Shown here piece by piece: positions 11,241 to 23,542 of a stretch of 64,000 nt of DNA. This DNA comes from Mayamaea pseudoterrestris (lineage: Eukaryota; Bacillariophyta; Bacillariophyceae; Sellaphorales; Sellaphoraceae). The notes below the pieces were generated by a model that worked only from the letters and a program-made list of their open reading frames with translations, did not search any database and was not told where the DNA came from. The stretch spans positions 248,001 through 312,000 of the forward strand of contig BROI01000002.1 of NCBI GenBank assembly GCA_027923505.1. The letters are read 5' to 3'. The position numbers were made by a program, and so were the translations under genes. The number at the start of each line of letters is the position of its first letter. Position 1 is the stretch's first letter.

Positions 11241-11640
11241 ATGCCTTTTCATATAATGCTTTGCTGCCTGGCCATGCCTGCTGTGCCCAGTCATGTCTGG
11301 AAAGCCAAACCTTGATAACTTTGCCAGGTTTGGATGAGCCCGGCCATGTCTGGTTAGGACTGATTTAACCGTGCTGTGCCTGGCTACTTTTTCGGGCCAC
11401 GCCTTGTGGTCTTTGATCATGCCTTACAAAAACATACTGTGCTGCCTGGCCATGGCTACTGCGCCCAGTCTTGTCTGTCACATCAAACCTTGCCAAATCT
11501 GCTTTTGTCTTTCTCTGCCTTTTGGTATTTAGCTGTTTGGTCACAGGTAGTTGTGCCGGGCTGAGTTGGTTGTAGCTGGTATTGCCTGGCAATGTCTTAA
11601 CTATTTCTGTAGCTGCGCCGAGCTCTGCCCAGCCAAGACA
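11241..11640. repeat. Diverged tandem repeat, ~178-bp unit, two clear copies
   Basis: GCTGCCTGGCCATG is found at about 11263 and 11441, each preceded by a CATGCCTT stretch ~20 bases earlier and followed by GCCCAGTC(A/T)TGTCTG. A third, weaker copy may begin near 11580 (TGCCTGGCAATGTCT). This is a different sequence from the ~170-bp satellite to its left. Confidence 0.6.
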
Positions 11641-11661
11641 GTCCGTGCTCATTTATATATA

Positions 11662-12640
11662 CTGGTTCGTTATTTCGAAAGTGGCCTCCAGAGGATTGGG
11701 GTTGTCGCTGGGATACGTACCCCCGACAGTGGTTCCTCCCCTCCTAAGCAGTGACACTAGTTATGTTAAGCAAAAGTTACTTTTCTACACCTTGGCTGCT
11801 CCAACCACCGCTGTGCGAGGGAATCTGGCTGCGTTGCGACGACGTTGGAGAACCTCCGTATTCAGCATCAGGCCGGCATCTTCCAATGCCTCTGAAATTG
11901 CTGGGTATCTTATCGATCCTCCCTGTGGAGGAATGGGGCAGGCGGCCCGAAAGCCGGCATGCAATCCGGTGATGGAAGCCTTGCAACATCTTCAGCATAG
12001 GAAAATTCATGTTCCACGATTCACTGCCGCACAAAAGTACTGATTGAACCACTGCTTGGTAAAACATTTCAGACACTCGGGGGCTGGCTTGCACGCGGGA
12101 GATCATTGCCCAGCGCTGATCGCCTTTTGTACATTCTTGTAAATGGCCGGCCAACCATTATCGTAACACGAAGGGGATGCCGTTGGCTGTTAAGACCACT
12201 TCACTAGCCAATCGTGCATCCTCCTGAGCATTCCGCTGCAGTTTGCGGTCAGTCCAGTTGCGGCAATGAGCCGTTCGTTGGTGACCATCATGGAGCGCTT
12301 CACGTGTCACAAACATATCGCACAACGCACACCGCAGCAGTGCAGTGCCTTCTTCCAGGATCATGACTTGGTCTCTGACATGTCGGTGATGAAGTGACGA
12401 CGTAGATTATTTCTAGTGGTAGCTCTCCCGGCACATCCATCAACTGAGCAGTTGACAGAGGCCACGTAGCTTGGAAAGCTAATGCGGTAATAGCAGGGGG
12501 TGGGGTAACGGCATCATCCAGATTACTGGTGCAAACTAGCCCATGCTGTTTCCGCGTGAGCATGCGGAGTGACCCGGCGGCGAAATCCTGGTCGCAAATG
12601 GAACAGCGAACGCGGCGGCGCTGCCGCTCATTGGTAGTAT
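11662..12640 (-). mobile_element. LINE-type reverse transcriptase 3' fragment, copy 2, inverted
   Basis: Reading from 12640 down: a CSICDQ..HGLVC finger-like stretch, a second finger (CALCDMFVTREALHDGHQRT), then SPRVSEMFYQAVVQSVLLC and MLKMLQGFHHRIACRLSG, matching copy 1. The protein is spread over three frames, with a stop near 12157 and a frame change near 11900, so it is a decayed pseudogene. Its 3' tail (reverse of 11667-11765) matches the tail of copy 1 at ~7965-8045. It holds more 5' sequence than copy 1 and shows that zinc-finger-like parts lie just upstream of the thumb-end region in this LINE family. Confidence 0.65.
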
Positions 12641-13100
12641 ATCTAATCTAGCTGTGCCTTGCGACACTTGACATATCAACTAAGAATACTGAGTATATGT
12701 TAACCTGCTTGGATGCCTTTTGAACGATATGCACTGATGTATACCTCGCTATACATTGCGTAGATGTTGTCATAACTATTCCCTCTGACCGCACATTTTG
12801 CCTGTGCGCAGGGAAAGTTTGACAGGTCGCAGGCACGAGAACATGCGCTTATTATGTAACTCGATTCATTTGATGTCTCTTTTCGCAAGCGCCATGTCCG
12901 CTTTCGCCAAAGCGTCGCCTAGTCTAGTCCTCCTGTATACCCAGCGACTGGACTCAAAACTGCCATTAAAATAAGCACTATGTATCTGGTACCTTGCATA
13001 AGATAAACCTATCATTATTTACTCTTTCCGTCGTTCCATCGCCTGCATTACATTCCGTCGTCGTCATTTCCACTGTCAATCCCAGCCACCAGTCGCCATT
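12641..13100. other. Intergenic, 3' flank of the SERBP1-like gene
   Basis: Only short accidental frames. The right end is the presumed 3' untranslated region of the RGG protein gene. I see no RNA gene or repeat match. Confidence 0.4.
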
Positions 13101-14423
13101 CTACAGTGACGGAAACGCGCTAGCATCGTTCACATCAACCCTTCCACCACCACTTGCTCCGCCACGTCCAGATCCTCCTCGTCCACTAAAGTTTCCTCGT
13201 CCACCGCCGCCCTCACGACCAAATCCTCCACGGCCTCGTCCACCGCCATCCCGTTGGCCACCTCGTCCACCAAAGTCGCCACGTCCGCCCCGACCGCCAC
13301 CATCTCGTCCACGCCCGCGTCCTCCTCGACCACCACCGCGCTCACCGCCGCCACTATCCGAACTCGACGACTTGACGCGAATGTTAATATCCTTGGAAAT
13401 GTCAATGCGCCCTTCGTTTTGCTGCTTGGCCTTTGACTTCTTTTGCTTGCCACCGCCCATGACAAGAAAGTCTTCCTGGACGCTAGTCTTTGGTTGCAAG
13501 TTTTTAAACTCATTGGGAACATCCTTGCGCTCCTTGACGGGTGCTAGTAGCGAGGATGTTTGCTGCGTTGATTTTTTCTGCTCCAGGTACTCCTCGTAGG
13601 TGAGTGTTGCCACTGCTGGTTCCTGCGGCTCCTCGTCTTGCTCGAAATCAACGGCAGCTACCTCGTCGTCACCTGCATCGTTGGCAGTCGCTCCTTCCAC
13701 TTGCTCTCCATTGCTACTAGTCGCATTCACTTGGTCGCTATTGCTATTGTTTAAATGCTGCTTGGCTTCGTCCTGGTGACTGCCCCAATTGTGCGCGCCG
13801 CCTCCGTCCTTTTTGATTTCCCTTCCGCGACCGGTTCCCGACCGCCGGTCGTAGGCTCGCTTGCCGTCCCTCGTCGGCGCTCGACCGCCGCGACCAAACT
13901 TGGTGTTGCGGTCATTGTTGTTGTTCGGTTTGTTTCTGAGTTTAAAGTAAGAGGTGTAAAGTGGAAGGAAAAGAGAGAGTTGTGAGACAATATGCATTAT
14001 GCATATGCAAAGGCTCTTCTCCATTAAACTCTTTTTCCAGTGTAAATCATGTATCTCATTCTAACTCTTTTACAAATAGATGACCTCTCTTTCTCCCTCT
14101 GTATATACGTACTTGTCGTCAATCTTGGAAGGCTCAACGACAACCTTCTTGGCGTTGTTGTTGCTGGATGAAGGCTTCTTGACGTCAGTCATCGAGTCCT
14201 TCTTGGCAGCAGCAGCTTTAGGTGCCGGACCTTCGTCGCCCGAGTCGTCCAGGGCGGCGAAAAAGTTGGATGTCTGGTGGAAGGAGAATCGAAAGGTGAG
14301 TGAAGGAGTAAAGTCGCATGGCAAGCGAGAGGTGCAGCAGACGAAAGGATATCGCGTTTCGTTCACCCGCATCATCATCTACTCGCTTCTACTAAACTCC
14401 TTTCAATGATTCATACATACCAT
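13101..14423 (-). CDS. SERBP1/HABP4/Stm1-like RNA- and ribosome-binding protein, RGG-rich
   Basis: Exons (complement) 14421-14423, 14113-14273 and 13101-13935 give 332 residues. The first coding exon is only the start codon; its donor GTATGT follows at once, and the next exon opens with TSNFFAALDDSGDE. The second junction is phase 2 (DDK|NKPNNNND). The middle holds a HABP4_PAI-RBP1-type block (RAYDRRSGTGRGREIKKDGG, then AVATLTYEEYLEQK). The C-terminus is a long RGG/GGR box ending in a short VDVNDASAFPSL tail. Members bind mRNA and idle 80S ribosomes in the cytosol. Family call secure; the one-codon first exon rests on splice-site reading only. Confidence 0.85.
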
Positions 14424-14660
14424 GACTAGTCTTTCCTTCTCTAGTATCCCCTGTTAGTCGTCGTCTCTGGCGCAGCAACAACACGGATCCTTGTGTGAAA
14501 GTGACAAGCCTCGTTGATGGCATTCTGGTCGCAGCCGCACGATCCTGCCGCGCCGATGAGGCTCAGCACCCAATCTGGTTGCGATGCGACTTTATTGGAG
14601 AAATCCTCGTACCGGTACTGAGATGCATCGTAGCGGTAATTGACATTTCGTCAGCCGGCC

Positions 14661-15533
14661 ATGGAAGCAAGCGGCAGTCATGAAACACCAACCACCAGCA
14701 TGCCTTCATCCGCGACTCAAGAACCGCAGCAATCGTCTCACAATGTAGACACCAATAGACTGCCCATTGACTGGAACTCCGCCAAGGATTCTGTTTCTGG
14801 CCGTGAATATTTCGTCAATGCCAAGACGAAGGAAACGACCTGGACTCTTCCAACAGCTGCAAATGACGTCAAAGAAGCTGACATTGACCTTTCACAAGTT
14901 TCGCTCCACGATGATCGAAGGATGAACGATTCGACCATGCCTCCGCCGCCGTCTCGGAACACGACTGTAGCTGCCGCGCCTGCCAGTCATTCAGCACTCA
15001 CGTCATGCAGCAGCAACGTCGTCTCAGACAAGCCATCAACGTTAGCTCCTACAAGAAAAACAATAAATACTACCAAGACCAAGCCATCCACAAGTAACGT
15101 GACTGCTCCAGCTCCACCGCCTCGCAACAGGAGGCGCTTTGGCCTTGGCGATTGGACTTTGCTGTTGCAGTCGAGCAACGACTTGGCCATGCGAAAAGGC
15201 GCGCCCTTGCGGAAATTCAAGTGGAAGGAGATTCATCAACACTCCAGCAAGCATGATGGATGGGTCGTGATACGAAACAAGGTGTTCTTCATAAGTCCTT
15301 ACTTGGCATACCATCCGGGTGGGGAAGCCATTTTGTGTAAGTGCCTGGGCAAGGATGCAACAGCATTATATGACAAGTACCATCAGTGGGTCAATCTGGA
15401 GGCGCTCATTGGAAAGTTGCAGATTGGCTATTTGGATACGAGTAGTACTGATGACGATAGTGAAGATGATGGCGAACAAGAGGCTGGCTTGTCGCTGCCG
15501 GAACATTTGGCCTTGGCGAGAAGGATGTCGTAA
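14661..15533 (+). CDS. WW domain - cytochrome b5-like heme-binding protein
   Basis: 290 residues, single exon, start at the first ATG in frame. A WW domain lies at ~34-64 (LPIDWN...REYFVNAKTKETTW, both Trp present). A Ser/Thr/Pro-rich linker follows, then a cytochrome b5 fold at ~182-262 with the first heme ligand in HPGG (His 218) and the second probably in DKYHQWVN. The C-terminal tail is acidic with no membrane segment, so the protein should be soluble. The b5 part resembles the Ncb5or type. It converges on the tail-anchored flavodoxin gene, ~33 bases between stops. Likely an electron carrier placed by WW binding to Pro-rich partners; the partner is unknown. Confidence 0.85.
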   Translation: MEASGSHETPTTSMPSSATQEPQQSSHNVDTNRLPIDWNSAKDSVSGREYFVNAKTKETTWTLPTAANDVKEADIDLSQVSLHDDRRMNDSTMPPPPSRNTTVAAAPASHSALTSCSSNVVSDKPSTLAPTRKTINTTKTKPSTSNVTAPAPPPRNRRRFGLGDWTLLLQSSNDLAMRKGAPLRKFKWKEIHQHSSKHDGWVVIRNKVFFISPYLAYHPGGEAILCKCLGKDATALYDKYHQWVNLEALIGKLQIGYLDTSSTDDDSEDDGEQEAGLSLPEHLALARRMS

Positions 15534-15566
15534 CGCTCGCAAACAAGTCAACATTAATAACAAAGT

Positions 15567-16520
15567 CTACTTGCTACTTTGGTTTTGTACTTGTACATAA
15601 TAATGTATGACAGCAGCCAGCAAGGCGCCAGCAATTCCAATGATAATCAGCTTTAGACTCATTGGCGATGACGACGCCCCTTTCTTCGAAGCAGCCGATT
15701 CGCTGCGCAAAAAGTCTGGATCAATCTTGCGAATCGCTTGAACTGTATCCTGCTGCATCTTCTCTAGTCGTTCATTAGAAACTGGCTCTTGCTGCAGGAC
15801 TTGCTCCAGGTGCGTCCAAATGTTCCTCGACCATTCGTCAATCACTCGACTCTGAGCCGCTTGGCTCTTGCCACTGGCGTCAGCCTTGCCCAGTGGACCA
15901 ACGCGCTGGGCGCCAACACTTGTCAAGCCATGGTCAATAACTGTTGGGTCTGTGTTTGAAACAGATTGTAACGATTAGAAAGTAGTTCATTGTGAGAGCG
16001 TTGCCAGAGCAAATGGAATAGGATCGTCGCGCTTTCATCCACGAGCTGCAACCTGCTTGATTATTCCACTACGTCATTCCCAGTGATCGTCATTCCCAGT
16101 GATCGAATCATCATCAGACAGCTATCTCATTTACTTACTCTTGAAGAACGTTGTATACTTGGAGTCTCCAAGTCCGCAGAGCGCGTATTGGACGCCATCC
16201 AGCAGTTTTGTCTCTTGCTCATGCTTCTGCTCCAGCCAAGCGTCGCACAATTCGCGAAACCTCCAACTCCCAAGCGGCGCCTGCCCCACTCCATAGCTAC
16301 TCACGACTATAACAACTAGTCGCGTCCATTTACATTCCTGCAGTTCCAAAAAGTCATCGAGCTGCATGTGGATTGGTTCAATGCAGAACTTGCTCAGCTT
16401 TTCCACCGCATCATTGCACAAGTCCAAGGCAGCTTGCTCCGAGTTTCCAGTCTGGGAGCCATACAAAAAGTAGATGCGTTCAGAGCGTGGTGGAGTTGTT
16501 GTAGTAGAATTTGGTTTCAT
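15567..16520 (-). CDS. Tail-anchored flavodoxin-like protein
   Basis: Exons (complement) 16139-16520 and 15567-15949, 189-base intron, 254 residues. The FMN phosphate loop is FLYGSQTGNSEQAA near residues 18-31; later FMN-contact stretches are VSSYGVGQAP and LCGLGDSKYTTFF. The domain matches the FMN module of diflavin reductases (cytochrome P450 reductase, Tah18), but no FAD/NADPH module follows. The end is a single hydrophobic helix (LIIIGIAGALLAAVIHYY, ~225-245) with a short tail, the mark of a tail-anchored ER or mitochondrial outer-membrane protein. A soluble paralogue lies at 42720-43406. It may pass electrons to a b5 or P450; this is an inference. Confidence 0.85.
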
Positions 16521-17168
16521 GCTTGAACGGGACAGGTTGTTAATGGAGCGGCAGAAACCTCGGAATAATCGTCAACGAGCGGCCAAGGTTTTGGCTGGAG
16601 CTTGCATGCAGAGTCCATGGCGCGACAATGACGCACGTCATGAATGGAGTATTCATGAAGAAACAATTGCTTGCGTGGCAAGGCAATAATGGAAGAAATT
16701 CACTGATGTTTAAGTGATCATGAATCGGAACTATATTGGTAAGGAATACGAAGGTTATTAGCAAGATAACGAGAATGGGAGCGTCATTATCCATAATTAG
16801 CAATAATGAAAACTAACGAGAAAATCGGGCTTGCCGACCGCTGCGAGACCGACGCGTTTTGCGCGTCGCCTCCATCAAGCGGAGGCTTTCTCCCTTTCCA
16901 TCGACCTGCATAGAGTCGGAAGAAGCAATCAGAAGGTCGCTCATCGCAAACCAAATCGTAACCTCATTGATGGTCCATGGCAATGAAGCTACTTGCACGA
17001 CTTTTGGTTGTGAGAGGCATTGACGATCCGATCGCCCAAACCCAATACCCAAAACCTTGCTTGGCTTGCGGCTGGGCTCATGACTGCTTGGCATGTTTCG
17101 GTCAATTCGTTGGACATGATTAGTCAAGATAAGAACAATCTCGGATGCTTACAAATGATCTTGCTTGA
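16521..17168. other. Intergenic, with an unassigned open frame at 16813-17127 (minus)
   Basis: Between the flavodoxin start and the HSF stop. A ~100-codon frame on the minus strand (16813-17127) ends in a basic stretch (KTRRSRSGRQARF). It could be a further 3' exon of the heat shock factor gene, but I find no donor before the HSF stop that joins it in phase. A GTAAGC donor-like site lies just after that stop, so a 3'-UTR intron is also possible. Confidence 0.35.
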
Positions 17169-18551
17169 CTACGATTGTTTGCTTTCCTCCATATCATTAA
17201 TTGCACCACTAGCATCATTGGCTGATGCGGCAGCTTCCAGCTCGGAGATGCGCTGCATCTGATCGAGAAGATCTGGTCGGCCCTCGATAAACAATGGGTG
17301 CGAGTAACTTCCCTTGTTGCGTCCTGCAAGAGAAGGGTAAAGAAGAGTCAAGGTTGCTGTCAGTTGATTGGCGATGAGAACTGAGAACCCAAGGTTGATT
17401 CTTAAACGGCGAACCATTCATCATGACTACCCGACAATTTACAACGCACCAAATAACTTTCGCGTCCATCCGTACATGGACAATTGACGTTGAAAAGATG
17501 CGTAGTTGCTGTGTCTCTGTGATCGAATCGAACAGAGATGCTGTGAGTTTACAATACAAACTGATCAAGACTCACCACTTAACGCAAGCACCTGCAATGT
17601 ACTTACGAAGTACTTCGGAAACACTTGTTCTGTCAGTTCCCTTGGCGACGGCATGTTTATAGCAGTTCCGTCTTCAGTAAAGTGTATCAAGTGCTGCTGG
17701 CCGTCTAGTCTTGCCGTTTGAATCATGCGATACAACTTGCGTGGAAAGGTTTCGGTGCGGTAGCGACGTTTCTGGAATTGGGCACTGGACGAAGTGCTTG
17801 CTGCTGCTGATGCTGTCGGTGCTGCTGTCGGAGCTGCTGCGTTGACATTCATCGACATGGAATCTCGAGGACGTTTGTGTGCGGCTGGTGCAATGGGAAG
17901 GAAAGCCGTTGTACTGGCTGCTGCTCGACTGTCCAGCTTATTGTCGCTTATTGCTGGTGCCGAGTAATCTACCTGCAAATGATCGCCTGCTCTTTCTTGA
18001 TATTCATATCTCGAGCTGTTCATCTGTATGATTGGCCTGCTGCTATAGTCGCGTGCAGGACTGCGTGAATGTTGGCCAAATGACTCATTTACAAGCCGAA
18101 CGTTTTGCTGTTGCTCGAGCAACATTTGAGCGGCTAGTGACTGGCGCAACGAAAGAGGATGATATCCCTGCGATGAAGTGGCAAAGTCATTTTGCATTGA
18201 AGTGGCTTGCTGCCGGGCTGGAGGAGCTGCATAATTGAACGGCCGCTGATGCATTGGATAATTTCGCTGCACATCAATTGACGTTTGAGAGGCAGCTTTT
18301 GTATTCGCTAATCCACTATCGCTGCCCGCATACAAATGACTCGACTGGCGCAACATGTTGGAAAGATGTACTATTCGTTCATGTTTCTCTTGCTGAATCA
18401 ATTTTAATAATTCCGGCGAGTAATGAGGCGTTGCGTCAACCATTGCTTGCAGCTGCGCAAGCCGATTGGCAGCGGTGCCAGTTAGCTGCGGCGGCAAAAT
18501 GCCATTCCATTTGATGACTGTATAATCTCCCAAGGCATTGTTTTGCTCCAT
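17169..18551 (-). CDS. Heat shock factor-type transcription factor, C-terminal DNA-binding domain
   Basis: Exons (complement) 17607-18551, 17450-17516 and 17169-17323 give 388 residues. Splicing rebuilds an HSF winged helix at ~269-360: FPRKLYRMIQ, HFTEDGTAINMPS, EQVFPKYF | RHSNYASFQRQLSMYGW, then a wing and SHPLFIEGRPDLLDQM. The QRQL recognition-helix core is intact. Unlike most HSFs, the domain follows a 268-residue Gln/Ala/Ser-rich N-terminal region. Only ~28 residues remain after it, so no full HR-A/B trimerisation coiled coil is visible unless a further exon exists. The protein should bind nGAAn-type sites in the nucleus; many HSF paralogues are typical of diatoms. Confidence 0.85.
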
Positions 18552-19313
18552 GACTAGTCATGCGAAGAAGTAAATGAGTTGTAAAAGAGCCAGAAGAGTG
18601 TTTGTTGGAAGAGTATATCAAGCATCGCCCAGGTTCCAGGACTTGGATGTGCTTGCGAGGCCATGTTAGTTTTTCAAGCGAGTCACGGGCAATGTTGATA
18701 GGGCAATAACAATGATGATTCAACGTGGCGAGAAAAGTGAATGCTGTTCCGTGGCATAGTTTACTTATAGGAATGCCGGCTGCTCGTTCGTGCATCAAGC
18801 GTATCTTTGGGTAATTTTTTGTTGTGTGACGTATCAAAGAGAAGTCCGCCTTTCCGATTTGAAGTTCGACGTCGATCAAATTTGCTTGAAGTTCAAGCTG
18901 GACAGCTTGCGCGACTACGAGGGCAGCGTTTAACTACAGGTAATGCATGTTTGACGCACACCACGAGAGAAAAGATTGACGAAGATTGGGAAGATTGCAC
19001 ATGTTGAGACTATGTTTATACATACATAGATGCACATGATGGGAGTAGGCTCGCTAAGCGATTCGATGAGCCGCTGAACAGCGACCTACAAGCTCTTGTA
19101 GTTGGAAATGAGAGATGAAAGCCACATTCGCCTTTACCGGTACGCGTAGCATAATAAATCAATGAATTTATAACTGTTTGTATTATTGTATTTAATTGGC
19201 TGCTTCCACGAATTAGCACCTTGTCACAGTCAATACGTAACACCTTTTCGAGTCGCTGCGCGTTTCATCAGAGATTTTCACCAGTCACACAAAATCGTCG
19301 CTGAATCTGCAAT
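18552..19313. other. Intergenic between HSF and Rpt2
   Basis: The HSF promoter side lies at the left and the Rpt2 3' flank at the right. Only short accidental frames; no repeat, RNA gene or conserved protein motif seen. Confidence 0.4.
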
Positions 19314-21279
<1,966 letters not shown>

Positions 21280-21609
21280 GATTCTGTATGAATTAGTACT
21301 GTATGAGTTTGCTGCGCAGTTGTTAATGGATGCTGTCAACGATAGACTTGCGCAAGACGCAGCGCCATTGTGAACGATGCAGATCGACGCCCCTGGATAT
21401 CGCACTGGAGGTAGTTAGGGGTCGAGATAGGTATATGAGTACCGCTCCGATATATCATGATGTCGCATCATCGCCAACACTCGCCGACGAAACCATGCGG
21501 CGTCGCTCGTTTCTGCTGGTTTGGACGACAAGCGCCATGGCAAGCAGCATGCGTCAACACCAGCAATAGCAACAATACTTACAGCTATTGATCACGCTCA
21601 TTACACATA

Positions 21610-23436
21610 ATGGTTGCTGCTAGTCCGGAGTTGCGACGAACCTCCTACTCGAGGGAGGATCGCAACGTCAACCTTGGAGTCATTAACGTTCCAGTCAGAG
21701 CCAAGACGACCACCAGTAGCAGTCACAATAACAACAGCAACTCCAGACAACTATCCAGTTCGCAAACGAAACATGATAGAAGTCATGTTAACAGTAATAC
21801 TACAAGCAGCAACAAGAACAACAATCATCAAAGGTCGTCCTCCGTTTCACACGCACGATCGGGAGGCGAGGAATATCGAGATGGTCCGCCAACGTCCATA
21901 AATCGCAACAATAACGTTACAAAGACGAGTCACCATCCAAAACAGCCGCAGCATCACTCCAAATACGAACTCGACTGCGACTACGACAACAATCCAACCG
22001 TACTCTACGACTTGGTCGAGTCGTCCGCCTGGGACAAGGTGCGGCTCCGCTGCCGCACACATCCGGAGGAAGTACGCACCTGGATCATTCGGCGCAACCC
22101 CGACGGCACGCTGCGGTGGAGGTTGCTGCCGCTGCACGCGGCCATTATATTTCAGGCGCCCTCCACGGTGGTGTCGACATTGCTGGAGCGATATCCAGTG
22201 GCCGCCATGCGCAGGGATGACCATGGCATGCTGCCGCTGCATTTGGCGTTTCGACACAAGCAGGAGGATGAAGGCTTGTTGGAGCTGCTACTGTTGGAGC
22301 ATCCAAAGGCGGTGCATGAGGAGGATCGGCGTCACCGCATTCCACTGATGCATGGAAAAGAATCAATGTTTACGGCAAAGTTGATGAAGTTGTATGCCAA
22401 TGCGGCAATGTCAACGGTGAACAACAATAGTAGCAGTCCAAGCAAGCAACAACAACAAGATCATTACACGCAAGCCACGCCAACCACGGCTCCCAGCAGT
22501 CCCATGGCGAACGCCGGTAGCGTTTCACTGACGCATTTGCATCGCGTCGAAGCCGAGCACGAGGCGCAACTCGCCAAAGTCAAGGCGGATCATCACTACG
22601 AACTGGAGCAGCTCAAGAATTTGCATCAAGACGAATTGGCGAGCTTGAAGGAAGACATGAATCTGGCCGTGGGACAAGTCGAGCAGGATGCGACGAGGGA
22701 AAGAAGAATTATGCAGGAACGACATGCGGAAGAGGTAGATCGGTTGCGACTAGAGCTGGAGCAAGAGGTTGGTCAGCGTCAAGCCATGCAGGATGACTTG
22801 CAAAAGGAGATTCTACAGTTGCATGTTGCCGTAGAGGAAGCCAAGCACCAGGAGGAAAGTATGGCGGAAAAGTATGGCAAGCTTGTCACTGTCAATGTGC
22901 AAATGAAGGACTTTTTGCAGGACTTGGCCGACGAGCAAGTTGTCATGCAAGATCTAGCGCAGCGACAGCAAGACTACTTGGAGGCGGCTCGCATGATTCG
23001 AACCGAACTGGTGCAGACGTTGCTCAAGCAGGAGGATTCCGATGGAGCGAATGAAAGGTTAAAGGGAACGCAAATGATTGAGATTGGTGATCGGGTGCAG
23101 CGCAAAATCAAAGAGTTTGTCAAGCACAATGTAATTCACAATGATATTGGCGACGACTTGCGTGATGACCATATACATCAAGCCAGAACGGAGCGCAAGG
23201 GCCCTAGCCGGATTGAAATGGAACGAGAGGATCGCATCTACTCGACCCAGGAGGGAGCTACGGAAGTACAGGCGGCGACGCCACTCTTTGCCGACAGTCA
23301 AGAGCCTGACGAGAGCGTTCCGCGGAAAAATATACCTGGCGGCGGACCAGTGGATAGCTATTTTGAAGAGGAGGAGGGTGACTTGGAGATGCTTGCGGAC
23401 GAGGTTTCTGCTATAACAGAGAATTCTGGATATTAA
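21610..23436 (+). CDS. Ankyrin-like repeat and coiled-coil protein
   Basis: 608 residues, single exon. The N-terminal ~120 residues are rich in Asn, Ser and His. At ~150-245 come two ankyrin-like units (LRWRLLPLHAAIIFQAPSTV, then MLPLHLAFRHKQEDEGLLEL) with YP/HP ends, of a style common in diatom proteins. A long coiled coil at ~310-480 follows (EAEHEAQLAKVKADHHYELE onward) and an acidic C-terminus. No catalytic motif or membrane segment. Probably a scaffold protein; its cell site is unknown. Close families exist by recall in other diatoms, but I cannot name a function. Confidence 0.8.
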   Translation: MVAASPELRRTSYSREDRNVNLGVINVPVRAKTTTSSSHNNNSNSRQLSSSQTKHDRSHVNSNTTSSNKNNNHQRSSSVSHARSGGEEYRDGPPTSINRNNNVTKTSHHPKQPQHHSKYELDCDYDNNPTVLYDLVESSAWDKVRLRCRTHPEEVRTWIIRRNPDGTLRWRLLPLHAAIIFQAPSTVVSTLLERYPVAAMRRDDHGMLPLHLAFRHKQEDEGLLELLLLEHPKAVHEEDRRHRIPLMHGKESMFTAKLMKLYANAAMSTVNNNSSSPSKQQQQDHYTQATPTTAPSSPMANAGSVSLTHLHRVEAEHEAQLAKVKADHHYELEQLKNLHQDELASLKEDMNLAVGQVEQDATRERRIMQERHAEEVDRLRLELEQEVGQRQAMQDDLQKEILQLHVAVEEAKHQEESMAEKYGKLVTVNVQMKDFLQDLADEQVVMQDLAQRQQDYLEAARMIRTELVQTLLKQEDSDGANERLKGTQMIEIGDRVQRKIKEFVKHNVIHNDIGDDLRDDHIHQARTERKGPSRIEMEREDRIYSTQEGATEVQAATPLFADSQEPDESVPRKNIPGGGPVDSYFEEEEGDLEMLADEVSAITENSGY

Positions 23437-23542
23437 AGTAAATTTGGTCATTCGATGGTGTAATTGTTTGCATCGGCATTCCAGGCTGTCAACGTGGTTT
23501 ATGTAATGTAAAAGTAAATATAACAAGCCACTTACTCAATCT

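Noticed and set aside
12994-13599. Pro-rich plus-strand frame
   Set aside because: Antisense of the RGG box; the Pro/Arg runs come from reversed Gly/Arg codons.
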